Position numbers and translations under genes: made by a program
Source: Burkholderiales bacterium UBA2463
GTDB lineage: Bacteria; Pseudomonadota; Gammaproteobacteria; Burkholderiales; Burkholderiaceae_A
Length of the DNA: 64,000 nucleotides
Direction of reading: 5' to 3'
Assembly: GCA_002342295.1 (NCBI GenBank)
Contig: DDPR01000008.1
Coordinates: 51,912 to 115,911 of the forward strand
Part shown: positions 41,503 to 49,228 of the stretch, in pieces
Numbering within the stretch: position 1 is the stretch's first letter
Layout: every line of letters begins with the position of its first letter
The notes under the pieces: model-generated
Told to the model about the DNA's origin: nothing
Seen by the model: the letters and a program-made list of their open reading frames with translations, nothing else
Databases searched by the model: none

Positions 41503-42702
41503 ATGCTCCGACGACTCTGGCTTCTCTACGCCCAAGCCACCACTGTTGCGGTGGCTGTTTTCTTCACGGTGGCAACCCTAAAACCCCACTGGTTAGATGG
41601 CATGGGATGGCCGGGCCAAGACAGTCACCCGAACCTGGCGGCTCCCGACAGCACAGGCGACTCGATTGGGGTGCTCCAGAGTGCTTCGCCACCGCCCGCT
41701 GGAAGCATGCGATCGGCTGCGGCACGGGCCATGCCCGCTGTGGTCTATGTTTTTACCAGCCAGAAAAGAAGGGCTCCGGCCCATCCCTTCCTTGACGATC
41801 CCGTCTTTCGTCGCTTCTTTGGCGACCAGCTCCCAACGCCAAGAGGTCAAGAGTCATCGGGCTTGGGTTCGGGCGTGATCGTGAGTGCGCAGGGCCTGAT
41901 CCTGACCAACCACCATGTCATTGAGGGAGCCGATCAGATTGAGGTGGCACTCGCTGACGGCCGGCGTGCGAGCGCCCGCGTGGTGGGCACGGACCCAGAG
42001 ACCGACCTCGCGGTGCTCAAGATCAAAATGGACGGTCTGCCGGTCATTCCTTTTGGGCGCCCGAGCGAACTCCGGGTTGGCGATGCGGTCCTGGCCATTG
42101 GGAATCCTTTTGGCGTGGGCCTCACCGTCACCCAGGGGATCGTCAGCGCCTTGGGCCGCAATCAGCTCAACATCAATACCTTCGAAAATTTCATCCAGAC
42201 CGATGCAGCCATCAATCCCGGGAACTCGGGCGGCGCGCTCGTGGATGCTCAGGGCAACCTCGTGGGCATTAACACGGCCATCTACTCGCGCTCGGGCGGC
42301 AGCATGGGCATTGGCTTTGCCATCTCGGCCGATCTTGCAAAGCAGATCATGGAGAGCCTTGTGCGCTCCGGGCGCGTGAGCCGAGGCTTCATTGGTGTGG
42401 AGCCACGCGATGTTACTCAGGACATTGCGGAGGAGCTCTCGCTCAAGAAATCAGAGGGCAGTCTCATCTCGGGCCTGCAGCGCGGCGGACCGGCCGACAA
42501 GGCTGGACTGAAAGTCGGGGATGTCGTGGTGGCCGTCAATTCCAAGCAGGTGCGCAACACGGCCGAACTCCTCTCGAGCGTTGCTGCGCTGGAGCCGGGC
42601 GCAAAGGCCAGCCTCACCGTGATGCGGGGTGGTCGCCAGACTGAGCTGGCAATTACCGTGGCGGAACGTCCGCGGCCGAAGCGATCGAACGTCGAGCAGT
42701 AA
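41503..42702 (+). CDS. DegQ/DegS-type periplasmic serine protease (one PDZ)
   Basis: A 399-residue trypsin-like Do-family protease with an N-terminal membrane anchor (LWLLYAQATTVAVAVFFTVATL). The catalytic triad is His138 (TNHHVI), Asp168 (DLAVLK) and Ser242 (GNSGGAL). One PDZ domain follows (about 295-390), which fits DegS-like or short DegQ proteins better than two-PDZ DegP. ATG 41503 starts the conserved LRRLWLL segment; ATG 41494 is possible. It is convergent with tatC. Confidence 0.9.
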   Translation: MLRRLWLLYAQATTVAVAVFFTVATLKPHWLDGMGWPGQDSHPNLAAPDSTGDSIGVLQSASPPPAGSMRSAAARAMPAVVYVFTSQKRRAPAHPFLDDPVFRRFFGDQLPTPRGQESSGLGSGVIVSAQGLILTNHHVIEGADQIEVALADGRRASARVVGTDPETDLAVLKIKMDGLPVIPFGRPSELRVGDAVLAIGNPFGVGLTVTQGIVSALGRNQLNINTFENFIQTDAAINPGNSGGALVDAQGNLVGINTAIYSRSGGSMGIGFAISADLAKQIMESLVRSGRVSRGFIGVEPRDVTQDIAEELSLKKSEGSLISGLQRGGPADKAGLKVGDVVVAVNSKQVRNTAELLSSVAALEPGAKASLTVMRGGRQTELAITVAERPRPKRSNVEQ

Positions 42703-42715
42703 AGGCCCGGGCGGC

Positions 42716-43495
42716 CTAGTCGGACGCTGAGGCGTCGGCGTCGTCCTCAGAATCGGCCGACGCACGAGGCGTGATCCAGCCGGCCATAAAAATGCCGAGC
42801 TGATACAGGAGACAGAGTGGGATGGCCAGCATGAGCTGCGAGACCACGTCGGGGGGCGTAACAATCGCAGCCACCACGAAGGCAATTACGATGAAGTAGG
42901 AGCGAAAGTCGCGCATTTTCTCGAGTGTGACCACACCCAGCCGCACCAGAACCATCTGAACCACTGGGGTCTCAAAGGACAGGCCGAAGACGAGAAACAT
43001 CGAGAGCGCAAAGCTGAGGTATTTGTCGATGTCGGTGGCCATCTGAACGCCCACAGGGGTGTAGGCCGCAATGAATCCGAAGACCGCCGGAAAGACAAAG
43101 AAATATGCAAAGCACATGCCCACCACGAAGAGCACAAAGCTGGAGACGATGATGGGCAGGGCAAGGCGTTTCTCGTGGGTATAGAGGCCTGGGGCCACAA
43201 AGGCCCAGGCCTGATAGAGCACATAAGGCAGGGCCACCACAAAGGCCACCATCATCGTGACCTTCATGGGCACGAAAAAGGGAGCGGTGACGTCTGTTGC
43301 GATCATGTTGGTGCCAGGGGGCAGGGCCTTAAGAAGCGGTGCCGCAAAGAGGGAATAAATATCGGCTGCCCAGTACACAAGCACCGCGAAGACGATGATG
43401 ACGGCCAGCGCGGCCCGAATGAGCCGATCGCGAAGCTCCATGAGGTGGGCCATAAAACCCTCCTCTTGGGCTGTCGGTTCTTTGGGCTCGCTCAC
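42716..43495 (-). CDS. tatC: Sec-independent protein translocase TatC
   Basis: The six-helix receptor of the twin-arginine pathway, 259 residues. Conserved N-terminal FMAHLMELRDRLIR, FFVPMKVTMMVAFVVALPYVLYQAWAFVAPGL and FGLSFETPVVQMVLVRLG are present. The C-terminus is an acidic tail (SEDDADASASD). With tatB and tatA it forms the export system needed by the Rieske protein. Confidence 0.96.
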   Translation of the reverse strand: MSEPKEPTAQEEGFMAHLMELRDRLIRAALAVIIVFAVLVYWAADIYSLFAAPLLKALPPGTNMIATDVTAPFFVPMKVTMMVAFVVALPYVLYQAWAFVAPGLYTHEKRLALPIIVSSFVLFVVGMCFAYFFVFPAVFGFIAAYTPVGVQMATDIDKYLSFALSMFLVFGLSFETPVVQMVLVRLGVVTLEKMRDFRSYFIVIAFVVAAIVTPPDVVSQLMLAIPLCLLYQLGIFMAGWITPRASADSEDDADASASD

Positions 43496-43502
43496 GGCCT
43501 GC

Positions 43503-43952
43503 TCACTCGAAACGTGGCTTCTTGGTGAGATAGCGCCTGCGCATGCGCGCTTTCACGCGATCTCGCAGGCGATTGTCGGCCTGTTCCTGCATCCAGCTGC
43601 GGGGCTGAGCGCTGATGTAGGTTCCAAACCGGGTGTCGTAGACATCGACCTCACTCATGTCCTCGGTGAAGGCCGTGGAAACACTCCCCGAGAAAGAGTC
43701 GACTTCTTTTTTAACATCGTTGACGCTGGACTCAATGGACTCCCCGAGCCCCTTCACGGACTCCTGAACCTTCTTGAGCTCCTCGAGTTCCATCTGGCGC
43801 TGAATGTCGCTCTTCACCTCGGCGACGTATCTCTGGGCACGGCCCATCAGGGTTCCCACAGTGCGCGTGAGCACGGGCAGGCGCTTTGGGCCCACCACAA
43901 CCAACGCGACTGCACCGGTGAGCAAAAGCTCGCTAAAACCAATATCAAGCAT
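43503..43952 (-). CDS. tatB: Sec-independent protein translocase TatB
   Basis: A 149-residue protein: a single N-terminal membrane helix (FSELLLTGAVALVVVGPKRLP), then an amphipathic helix and a long charged coil (43-85). The glutamate near residue 8 and the G-P-K hinge are TatB features. The C-terminus is long and basic. It lies between tatA and tatC. Confidence 0.94.
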   Translation of the reverse strand: MLDIGFSELLLTGAVALVVVGPKRLPVLTRTVGTLMGRAQRYVAEVKSDIQRQMELEELKKVQESVKGLGESIESSVNDVKKEVDSFSGSVSTAFTEDMSEVDVYDTRFGTYISAQPRSWMQEQADNRLRDRVKARMRRRYLTKKPRFE

Positions 43953-43993
43953 GGAGGGGGCCCCGATGCGGAATCGAGGCGAGCCTATGCTGC

Positions 43994-44242
43994 TTAGTGA
44001 CTTGCGCCGGGCTTGTCTTTGGCCTCGACATCGATGGTGCGCGCCTCAACCTTGGCTGTGGCCGATGCGGCTGCAGGTGCAGGCTCGGAGGCCTCGTCGG
44101 ACTTGCCCTCTTTCATGCCATCTTTAAAGCCTTTTACTGCGCCGCCCAGATCGGAACCGAGGTTGCGAAGCTTCTTGGTGCCAAACACCAGGAGGATGAT
44201 GAGAAGGACGATTAGCCAGTGCCAAATGCTGAACGAGCCCAT
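43994..44242 (-). CDS. tatA: Sec-independent protein translocase TatA
   Basis: An 82-residue pore-forming subunit with an N-terminal membrane helix (SIWHWLIVLLIILLVFGTKKL), the FGTKKLRNLGSDLG hinge and amphipathic helix, and an acidic/Ala-rich tail. Length and order tatA-tatB-tatC are standard. Confidence 0.95.
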   Translation of the reverse strand: MGSFSIWHWLIVLLIILLVFGTKKLRNLGSDLGGAVKGFKDGMKEGKSDEASEPAPAAASATAKVEARTIDVEAKDKPGASH

Positions 44243-44275
44243 GCCGTACTCCGTAATTTAGTTAGAAACGAGACT

Positions 44276-44620
44276 CTAAAAAGAGGCCGAAACGCCCAGC
44301 GGCTCTGGGCCTCCGAGGAGGTGAAGGTGCAGATGATACACCTCCTGTCTGCCCACTCGACCCGTATTCACCACAGTTCGAAAGCCCTCTGGAGAGCCAT
44401 TTTCGGCGGCGAGATGCTGGGCCTTCACCATCATCCTGCCGATGAGCGGGGCATGCTCAGGGGCGAGCTCGCCCATGGATGCAATGTGCTCCTTGGGAAT
44501 GAGCAGCAGGTGGAGCGGCGCCTTGGGATGGATGTCCCAGAAGGCGAGCATCTCCTCGTCCTCGAAGACTTTTTTGGCGGGGATGTCGCCCGCGATGATC
44601 TTGCAGAAAATGCAGTTCAT
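44276..44620 (-). CDS. HIT-family nucleotide hydrolase (HinT type)
   Basis: A 114-residue histidine-triad protein: CIFCKIIAGDIPAKKVFEDE near the start and the catalytic triad HLHLHLLGG near the end. HinT hydrolyses purine nucleoside phosphoramidates. The start overlaps the hisE stop by 4 bases, so it is read with the histidine genes, the usual betaproteobacterial order. Confidence 0.93.
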   Translation of the reverse strand: MNCIFCKIIAGDIPAKKVFEDEEMLAFWDIHPKAPLHLLLIPKEHIASMGELAPEHAPLIGRMMVKAQHLAAENGSPEGFRTVVNTGRVGRQEVYHLHLHLLGGPEPLGVSASF

Positions 44621-44979
44621 GGTCGACTCCTCGCCTTGCGGGCTGCCTGCTCATCGAGGCCGGATAGACCCTCCCGGCGGGAGAGTTCGGCCAGCACCTG
44701 CTCGGGCCTCAGGCCGTGTTGAGCGAGCGCCACCAGACAATGAAACCAGAGATCGGCCATTTCAGAGATGATTCGGTCGGGCTGGTCATCCTTCGCTGCC
44801 ATCACAACCTCGGTGGCCTCTTCCCCGATCTTCTTGAGCGCCGCATCCGGAGCACCCGCGAGCAGCCGAGCGACATAGCTGGTCTGGGGGTCTCCCCCGC
44901 GGCGCGACTCGACGACGTCGGCGAGGTGGGACAGCACCGAATCGAGACCGACGCCCGAAGGGCTCCCTTTATTTTCCAT
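44617..44979 (-). CDS. hisE: Phosphoribosyl-ATP pyrophosphohydrolase
   Basis: Second step of histidine synthesis: PR-ATP to PR-AMP. A 120-residue MazG-like helical protein with KKIGEEATEVVMAAK and the downstream SEMADLWFHCLVAL metal-binding segment. It is separate from hisI, not fused as in enterobacteria, and overlaps it by 11 bases. Confidence 0.95.
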   Translation of the reverse strand: MENKGSPSGVGLDSVLSHLADVVESRRGGDPQTSYVARLLAGAPDAALKKIGEEATEVVMAAKDDQPDRIISEMADLWFHCLVALAQHGLRPEQVLAELSRREGLSGLDEQAARKARSRP

Positions 44980-45361
44980 ACATCACCTCAGGATCTTTGA
45001 GAACCGGATCGACAGGCAGCCAATGGCCGTCTTGCAGCACGGAGTAAAAACACGATGCACGCCCCGTATGACAGGCCACGCCCCCGGTCTGCTCCACGCT
45101 CAGCAGAACCACATCGCCATCGCAGTCCAGCCGAATTTCACGAACCTGTTGGGTGTGGCCTGACTCCTCGCCCTTCAGCCAGAGCCGTTGCCGAGATCGG
45201 GAGAAATAGACAGCCTGACCCGTCTGCACAGTGCGCAGCAGGGCCTCTTTGTTCATAAAAGCGACCATGAGAATGCGACCCGACTCGGCATCCTGCGCAA
45301 CAGCCGTGACAAGCCCTTGGGCATCGAACTTCACCTGATCAATCCATTCGGACACAGACAC
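44969..45361 (-). CDS. hisI: Phosphoribosyl-AMP cyclohydrolase
   Basis: Opens the adenine ring of PR-AMP, third step of histidine synthesis. A 130-residue protein with MVAFMNKEALLRT, the zinc/magnesium motif LDCDGD and the QTGGVACHTGRASCFY segment carrying metal-ligand cysteines. It overlaps hisF by 23 bases. Confidence 0.95.
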   Translation of the reverse strand: MSVSEWIDQVKFDAQGLVTAVAQDAESGRILMVAFMNKEALLRTVQTGQAVYFSRSRQRLWLKGEESGHTQQVREIRLDCDGDVVLLSVEQTGGVACHTGRASCFYSVLQDGHWLPVDPVLKDPEVMYGK

Positions 45362-46103
45362 CCCTCTGGCTCAGATAGTGCTTCGCCTCGCCAATGGTAT
45401 GTTGGCCGAAGTGAAAAATACTGGCGGCCAAGACCGCATCGGCTGACCCCTCGGTCACGCCATCGACCAGGTCTTGGAGTGAGCCCACCCCGCCCGAGGC
45501 GATCACCGGGATGTCGACAGCCCTGGAGACCGCAGACGTGAGGGCGAGGTCGAATCCCTGACCGGTTCCATCTCGGTCCATGCTCGTGAGAAGAAGCTCG
45601 CCAGCCCCGCGCGCCTGCATGGTGCGCGCCCACTCCAGAACGTCGAGCCCAGTCGCTGTGCGTCCGCCATGCGTGTAGACCTCCCAGCCTTGGCCGTCGA
45701 ATCGACGCTTGGCATCAATGGCCACCACAATCGCCTGAGACCCAAACTTGTGACTCGCCTCTGAGACGAGCTGGGGGTCCTGAACGGCGGCTGTATTGAT
45801 GCTCACCTTGTCAGCACCCGCTGCGAGGAGCCGACTCACATCCTTCACCGCACGAACCCCTCCCCCCACGGTGAGGGGGATGAAGACCTCGTTGGCCACG
45901 GCCTCGATCATGGGGAGGATGAGATCACGCGCATCGGATGAGGCCGTGATATCGAGAAAGGTGATCTCGTCAGCGCCTTGTTCGTTGTATCGGCGGGCCA
46001 CATCGACCGGATCGCCCGCATCTCGAAGGTCGACAAAGTGGGTGCCTTTCACCACGCGACCCGCATCCACATCGAGGCAGGGAATGATGCGCTTGGCGAG
46101 CAA
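45339..46103 (-). CDS. hisF: Imidazole glycerol phosphate synthase, cyclase subunit
   Basis: Forms IGP and AICAR with ammonia supplied by HisH. The TIM barrel has the catalytic aspartates in IPCLDVDAGRVVKG (near residue 11) and the TSMDRDGTGQGFD segment. The start is TTG at 46103, two bases after the hisA stop, behind a GCGAGG-like site; it gives 254 residues, the family norm. An in-frame ATG at 46226 lies inside hisA and would add a non-conserved tail. Confidence 0.94.
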   Translation of the reverse strand: MLAKRIIPCLDVDAGRVVKGTHFVDLRDAGDPVDVARRYNEQGADEITFLDITASSDARDLILPMIEAVANEVFIPLTVGGGVRAVKDVSRLLAAGADKVSINTAAVQDPQLVSEASHKFGSQAIVVAIDAKRRFDGQGWEVYTHGGRTATGLDVLEWARTMQARGAGELLLTSMDRDGTGQGFDLALTSAVSRAVDIPVIASGGVGSLQDLVDGVTEGSADAVLAASIFHFGQHTIGEAKHYLSQRGVCVRMD

Positions 46104-46104
46104 A

Positions 46105-46863
46105 CTAGCCTCGCGTCCGCGCAGAGAATTCGTCTGAGTAGGCCTGTGCTGTCTCGAGGCTGATGTGACCCTCATAGAGGGAGCGGCCGAGAATGGCGCC
46201 CATGACACCCTCGCCCTCCACACCACAGAGAGCCTCGATGTCGGTCATGTTCGCGATGCCCCCAGAGGCAATGATGGGCGTTGAGACCGCCTGAGCAAGG
46301 CGCACGGTGGCCTCCAAATTCACCCCGGAGAGCATGCCGTCTCGGCCAATGTCGGTGTAGAGCACGGCACTCACACCGTCGTCCTCAAACTTCTTGGCGA
46401 GGTCGATCACCTCGTGACCCGAGAGTTTGCTCCAGCCATCCGTCGCGACCTTGCCGTCCTTGGCGTCGATGGAGACGATGATCTGACCCGGAAAGGCCGC
46501 GCAGGCATCCTTGAGCAGGCCGGGGTTCTTAACGGCCGCCGTGCCGATGACGACGAAACTCGCACCATCGTCAAGAAAGCGTTCAATGGTCTCAAGGTCT
46601 CGAATTCCGCCGCCCACCTGCACCGGCACGTCATCGCCCGCAGACCGAATGATGGCTCGAATGGCGGACTCGTTGCGGGGCCTGCCCGCCACCGCACCAT
46701 TGAGATCGACCACATGAATGCGACGGGCGCCACGCCGAACCCAGGTGGCGGCCATCTCGCCGGGATTCTCAGAGAACACAGTGGCATCGTCGAGGTCGCC
46801 CTGACGGAGGCGAACACAGTGTCCGTCTTTGAGGTCGATGGCGGGAATGAGTAAGAGAGGCAT
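46105..46863 (-). CDS. hisA: ProFAR isomerase
   Basis: The TIM-barrel isomerase of the fourth histidine step, homologous to HisF. Catalytic Asp in IPAIDLKDGHCVRLRQGD near the start and the second acidic site in LYTDIGRDGMLSG. Length is 252. It lies between hisH and hisF in the usual order. Confidence 0.95.
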   Translation of the reverse strand: MPLLLIPAIDLKDGHCVRLRQGDLDDATVFSENPGEMAATWVRRGARRIHVVDLNGAVAGRPRNESAIRAIIRSAGDDVPVQVGGGIRDLETIERFLDDGASFVVIGTAAVKNPGLLKDACAAFPGQIIVSIDAKDGKVATDGWSKLSGHEVIDLAKKFEDDGVSAVLYTDIGRDGMLSGVNLEATVRLAQAVSTPIIASGGIANMTDIEALCGVEGEGVMGAILGRSLYEGHISLETAQAYSDEFSARTRG

Positions 46864-46869
46864 GGCGAC

Positions 46870-47529
46870 TTAGGGATTCCAGACCAGAAAATTCTGAAGC
46901 ATCTGCAGACCGGCTTCTGCGCTCTTTTCTGGGTGGAACTGGGTTGCCACGATGTTATCCCTGGCCAGTGCGCAGGACAAGGTCATGCCGTAGTCGGCCT
47001 GCCCAAGAATGTCACTGGGCTGGTCGGGGCAGGCTACGAAGCTGTGAACAAAGTAGAACCAGTGCCCGTTATGCCGCGCCTCAAGGCCCCGCGTCACGGG
47101 ATGGTCCCGAACAAAACGAACGCTGTTCCACCCCATGTGCGGAACCTTGAGCGCATCGCCGTTCGCAGCGCGAGCACCTCGCTCGGCCGTGATGCGAACG
47201 ACGCGTCCCGAAAAAATTCCCAGCCCTGGGGTGTCCCCCTCTTCGCTGCCATCGAGAAGCATTTGCTGTCCCACACAGATACCAAAAAAAGGGCGTGTGC
47301 GAATGACCTCCAACAGGGCCGCGCGCATGCCCGAGGCCTCGAGGCTCGCCATACAGTCGTGCATCGCCCCCTGCCCCGGAAAGAGCACACGGTCGGCCAA
47401 CAACAACTCTTCGGGTTCGCGAACAAGGCAGATGGGTTGGGCGGTGAGGCCCTGGGCCTGGGCGGCTGCATGCACAGCACGCTCGACGCTGCGGATGTTG
47501 CCAGCGCCGTAGTCGACAATGGCAATCAT
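46870..47529 (-). CDS. hisH: Imidazole glycerol phosphate synthase, glutaminase subunit
   Basis: A class I glutamine amidotransferase supplying ammonia to HisF. The nucleophile is Cys85 in GICVGQQ; His and Glu of the triad are in ATQFHPEKS near the C-terminus. DYGAGNIRSV at the N-terminus is characteristic. Length is 219. Confidence 0.95.
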   Translation of the reverse strand: MIAIVDYGAGNIRSVERAVHAAAQAQGLTAQPICLVREPEELLLADRVLFPGQGAMHDCMASLEASGMRAALLEVIRTRPFFGICVGQQMLLDGSEEGDTPGLGIFSGRVVRITAERGARAANGDALKVPHMGWNSVRFVRDHPVTRGLEARHNGHWFYFVHSFVACPDQPSDILGQADYGMTLSCALARDNIVATQFHPEKSAEAGLQMLQNFLVWNP

Positions 47530-47541
47530 GCCCCGCGCAGG

Positions 47542-48132
47542 CTAGAGACTGCCCTTGGTGGAGGGGACGGCGCTGGGATCGAGTCGAGGGTCCGCCTCAA
47601 CGGCCATTCGCAGCGCGCGCGCAAAGGCCTTGAAAATGGTCTCGCACTGGTGGTGAGCGTTCTCACCCTGAAGGTTGTCGATGTGGACCGTGATTTGGGC
47701 GTGATTCACGAGGCCCTGAAAGAACTCGTGGATGAGGTCAAGATCGAAACTCCCCACCACACCCCGCTTCCAGTCGCATCGAAAAAAGAGCCCCGGGCGA
47801 CCCGAGAGATCGACCACCACCCGCGAGAGCGCCTCATCGAGAGGCACGTAGGCATGGCCATACCGACGAACCCCTTTCTTATCGCCGAGGGCCTGGGCAA
47901 GCGCCTGGCCCAGGGTGATGCCAATGTCTTCAACGGTGTGGTGCGCATCGATATGAAGGTCGCCCTTGGCCTTCACATCGAGGTCGATGAGGCCATGACG
48001 AGCGATCTGATCGAGCATGTGATCGAGAAAGGGCAGGCCCGACTCGAGGCTTCGCTGGCCCGTTCCATCGAGGCCCACTCGAACAGAAATTTGGGTCTCT
48101 GCTGTGTTGCGTTGTACGTCAGCGACTCTCAT
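47542..48132 (-). CDS. hisB: Imidazoleglycerol-phosphate dehydratase
   Basis: Mn-dependent dehydration of IGP. 196 residues with the repeated histidine motifs LDHMLDQIARHG, DAHHTVEDIG and ENAHHQCETIFKA. This is the monofunctional form, without the histidinol-phosphatase domain of enterobacterial HisB, so a separate phosphatase is needed. ATG 48132 is preferred; ATG 48147 is possible. Only 22 bases separate it from the divergent hisC. Confidence 0.94.
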   Translation of the reverse strand: MRVADVQRNTAETQISVRVGLDGTGQRSLESGLPFLDHMLDQIARHGLIDLDVKAKGDLHIDAHHTVEDIGITLGQALAQALGDKKGVRRYGHAYVPLDEALSRVVVDLSGRPGLFFRCDWKRGVVGSFDLDLIHEFFQGLVNHAQITVHIDNLQGENAHHQCETIFKAFARALRMAVEADPRLDPSAVPSTKGSL

Positions 48133-48154
48133 ACCCGGATGATACATTCGCGCG
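48133..48154. promoter_or_regulatory. 22-base gap between divergent hisB and hisC
   Basis: Start codons of hisB (minus) and hisC (plus) are 22 bases apart, too short for two complete promoters. Promoters for one or both genes must lie in the opposite gene, or hisB depends on read-through from hisD across hisC. No promoter motif is visible. Confidence 0.35.
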
Positions 48155-49228
48155 ATGAACCCGTTCTGGAGTGAAGTGGTCAGTCAGCTGGCCCCCTACG
48201 TGCCCGGTGAGCAGCCCAAGGTGGAGGGACTCATCAAACTCAACACCAATGAGAATCCTTACCCGCCCTCGCCCCGTGTGCGCGTGGCGATTGCATCGGC
48301 CCTTGGGGAGGACGGTGAGCGGCTTAGGCTTTATCCAGACCCTACATCGCTTGCGGTGCGTGAGGCCGCCGGCCGACTCCATGGACTGACGCCCGACCAT
48401 GTGTTCGTTGGCAATGGATCAGATGAGGTGCTGGCCTTCGTCTTTTGTGCTCTGCTCAAGCATGGTGGCGGCCTGCTCTTTCCTGACATCACCTACAGCT
48501 TCTATCCGAGCTACTGCAAACTCTTTGGCATTTCGTACAGTACCTTTGAGATTAACGATGCCTATGAGATTGATCTGCACAGCATTCCCCTAGACGCATC
48601 GGCCATCATCTTTCCCAATCCGAACGCACCGACTGGGAAGGCACTCAGACGAGAGTGGATTGAGCGCTTCCTCACAGAGCGACCCCGGACCATGGTCGTC
48701 ATTGACGAGGCCTACGTGGACTTTGGTGCACAGTCCTGCGTGCCCCTCATACCCCACCACCCCAACCTGCTGGTCACCCAGTCCCTCTCGAAGTCCCGAG
48801 CGCTGGCCGGGATTCGCGTGGGGCTCGCCTTCGCCCAGCCGTCTTTGTTAGAGGCGGTGATTCGCGTAAAAGACAGCTTTAACTCCTACCCCATCGACCC
48901 CCTGGCCTGCGCTGCGGCTGTGGCTGCGCTCGAAGACACCGAGTGGCTAGAGGAGAATCGACGCAAGATTGAGGAAGATCGAGACTGGCTCACAGGGGCC
49001 CTTCAGTACTACGGATTTCAGGTGCTGCCCTCCCTTGCAAATTTCGTCTTCGCCCGTCACCCCAAACATGATGCAGGCGCACTTGCTGCCGGCCTGCGAG
49101 AGAGAAAGGTTCTGGTGCGGCACTTTCAAGGGGAGCGCACGCGAGCGTGGATCAGAGTGACCGTGGGCACCCGCGCGCAATGCGAAGCGATGGTCGACGC
49201 GGTGGAGGCGCTGATCTCGAAGGGCTAG
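48155..49228 (+). CDS. hisC: Histidinol-phosphate aminotransferase (inverted in the his cluster)
   Basis: PLP-dependent aminotransferase of the seventh histidine step, 357 residues. Motifs: LIKLNTNENPYPPSPRV, VGNGSDEVLAF, FPNPNAPTGKAL, DEAYVDFG and PLP Lys213 in SLSKSRALAGIR. The opening FWSEVVSQLAPYVPGEQP resembles the second HisC paralogue (HisC2-like) of Burkholderiales that I recall lying outside the his operon. All other his genes here are on the minus strand. Its stop shares CTAG with the hisD stop. Confidence 0.93.
   Translation: MNPFWSEVVSQLAPYVPGEQPKVEGLIKLNTNENPYPPSPRVRVAIASALGEDGERLRLYPDPTSLAVREAAGRLHGLTPDHVFVGNGSDEVLAFVFCALLKHGGGLLFPDITYSFYPSYCKLFGISYSTFEINDAYEIDLHSIPLDASAIIFPNPNAPTGKALRREWIERFLTERPRTMVVIDEAYVDFGAQSCVPLIPHHPNLLVTQSLSKSRALAGIRVGLAFAQPSLLEAVIRVKDSFNSYPIDPLACAAAVAALEDTEWLEENRRKIEEDRDWLTGALQYYGFQVLPSLANFVFARHPKHDAGALAAGLRERKVLVRHFQGERTRAWIRVTVGTRAQCEAMVDAVEALISKG

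Noticed and set aside
46933..48174. 413-codon open frame antisense to hisH and hisB
   Set aside because: Overlaps two intact histidine genes completely; no recognisable motif, typical shadow in GC-rich DNA.
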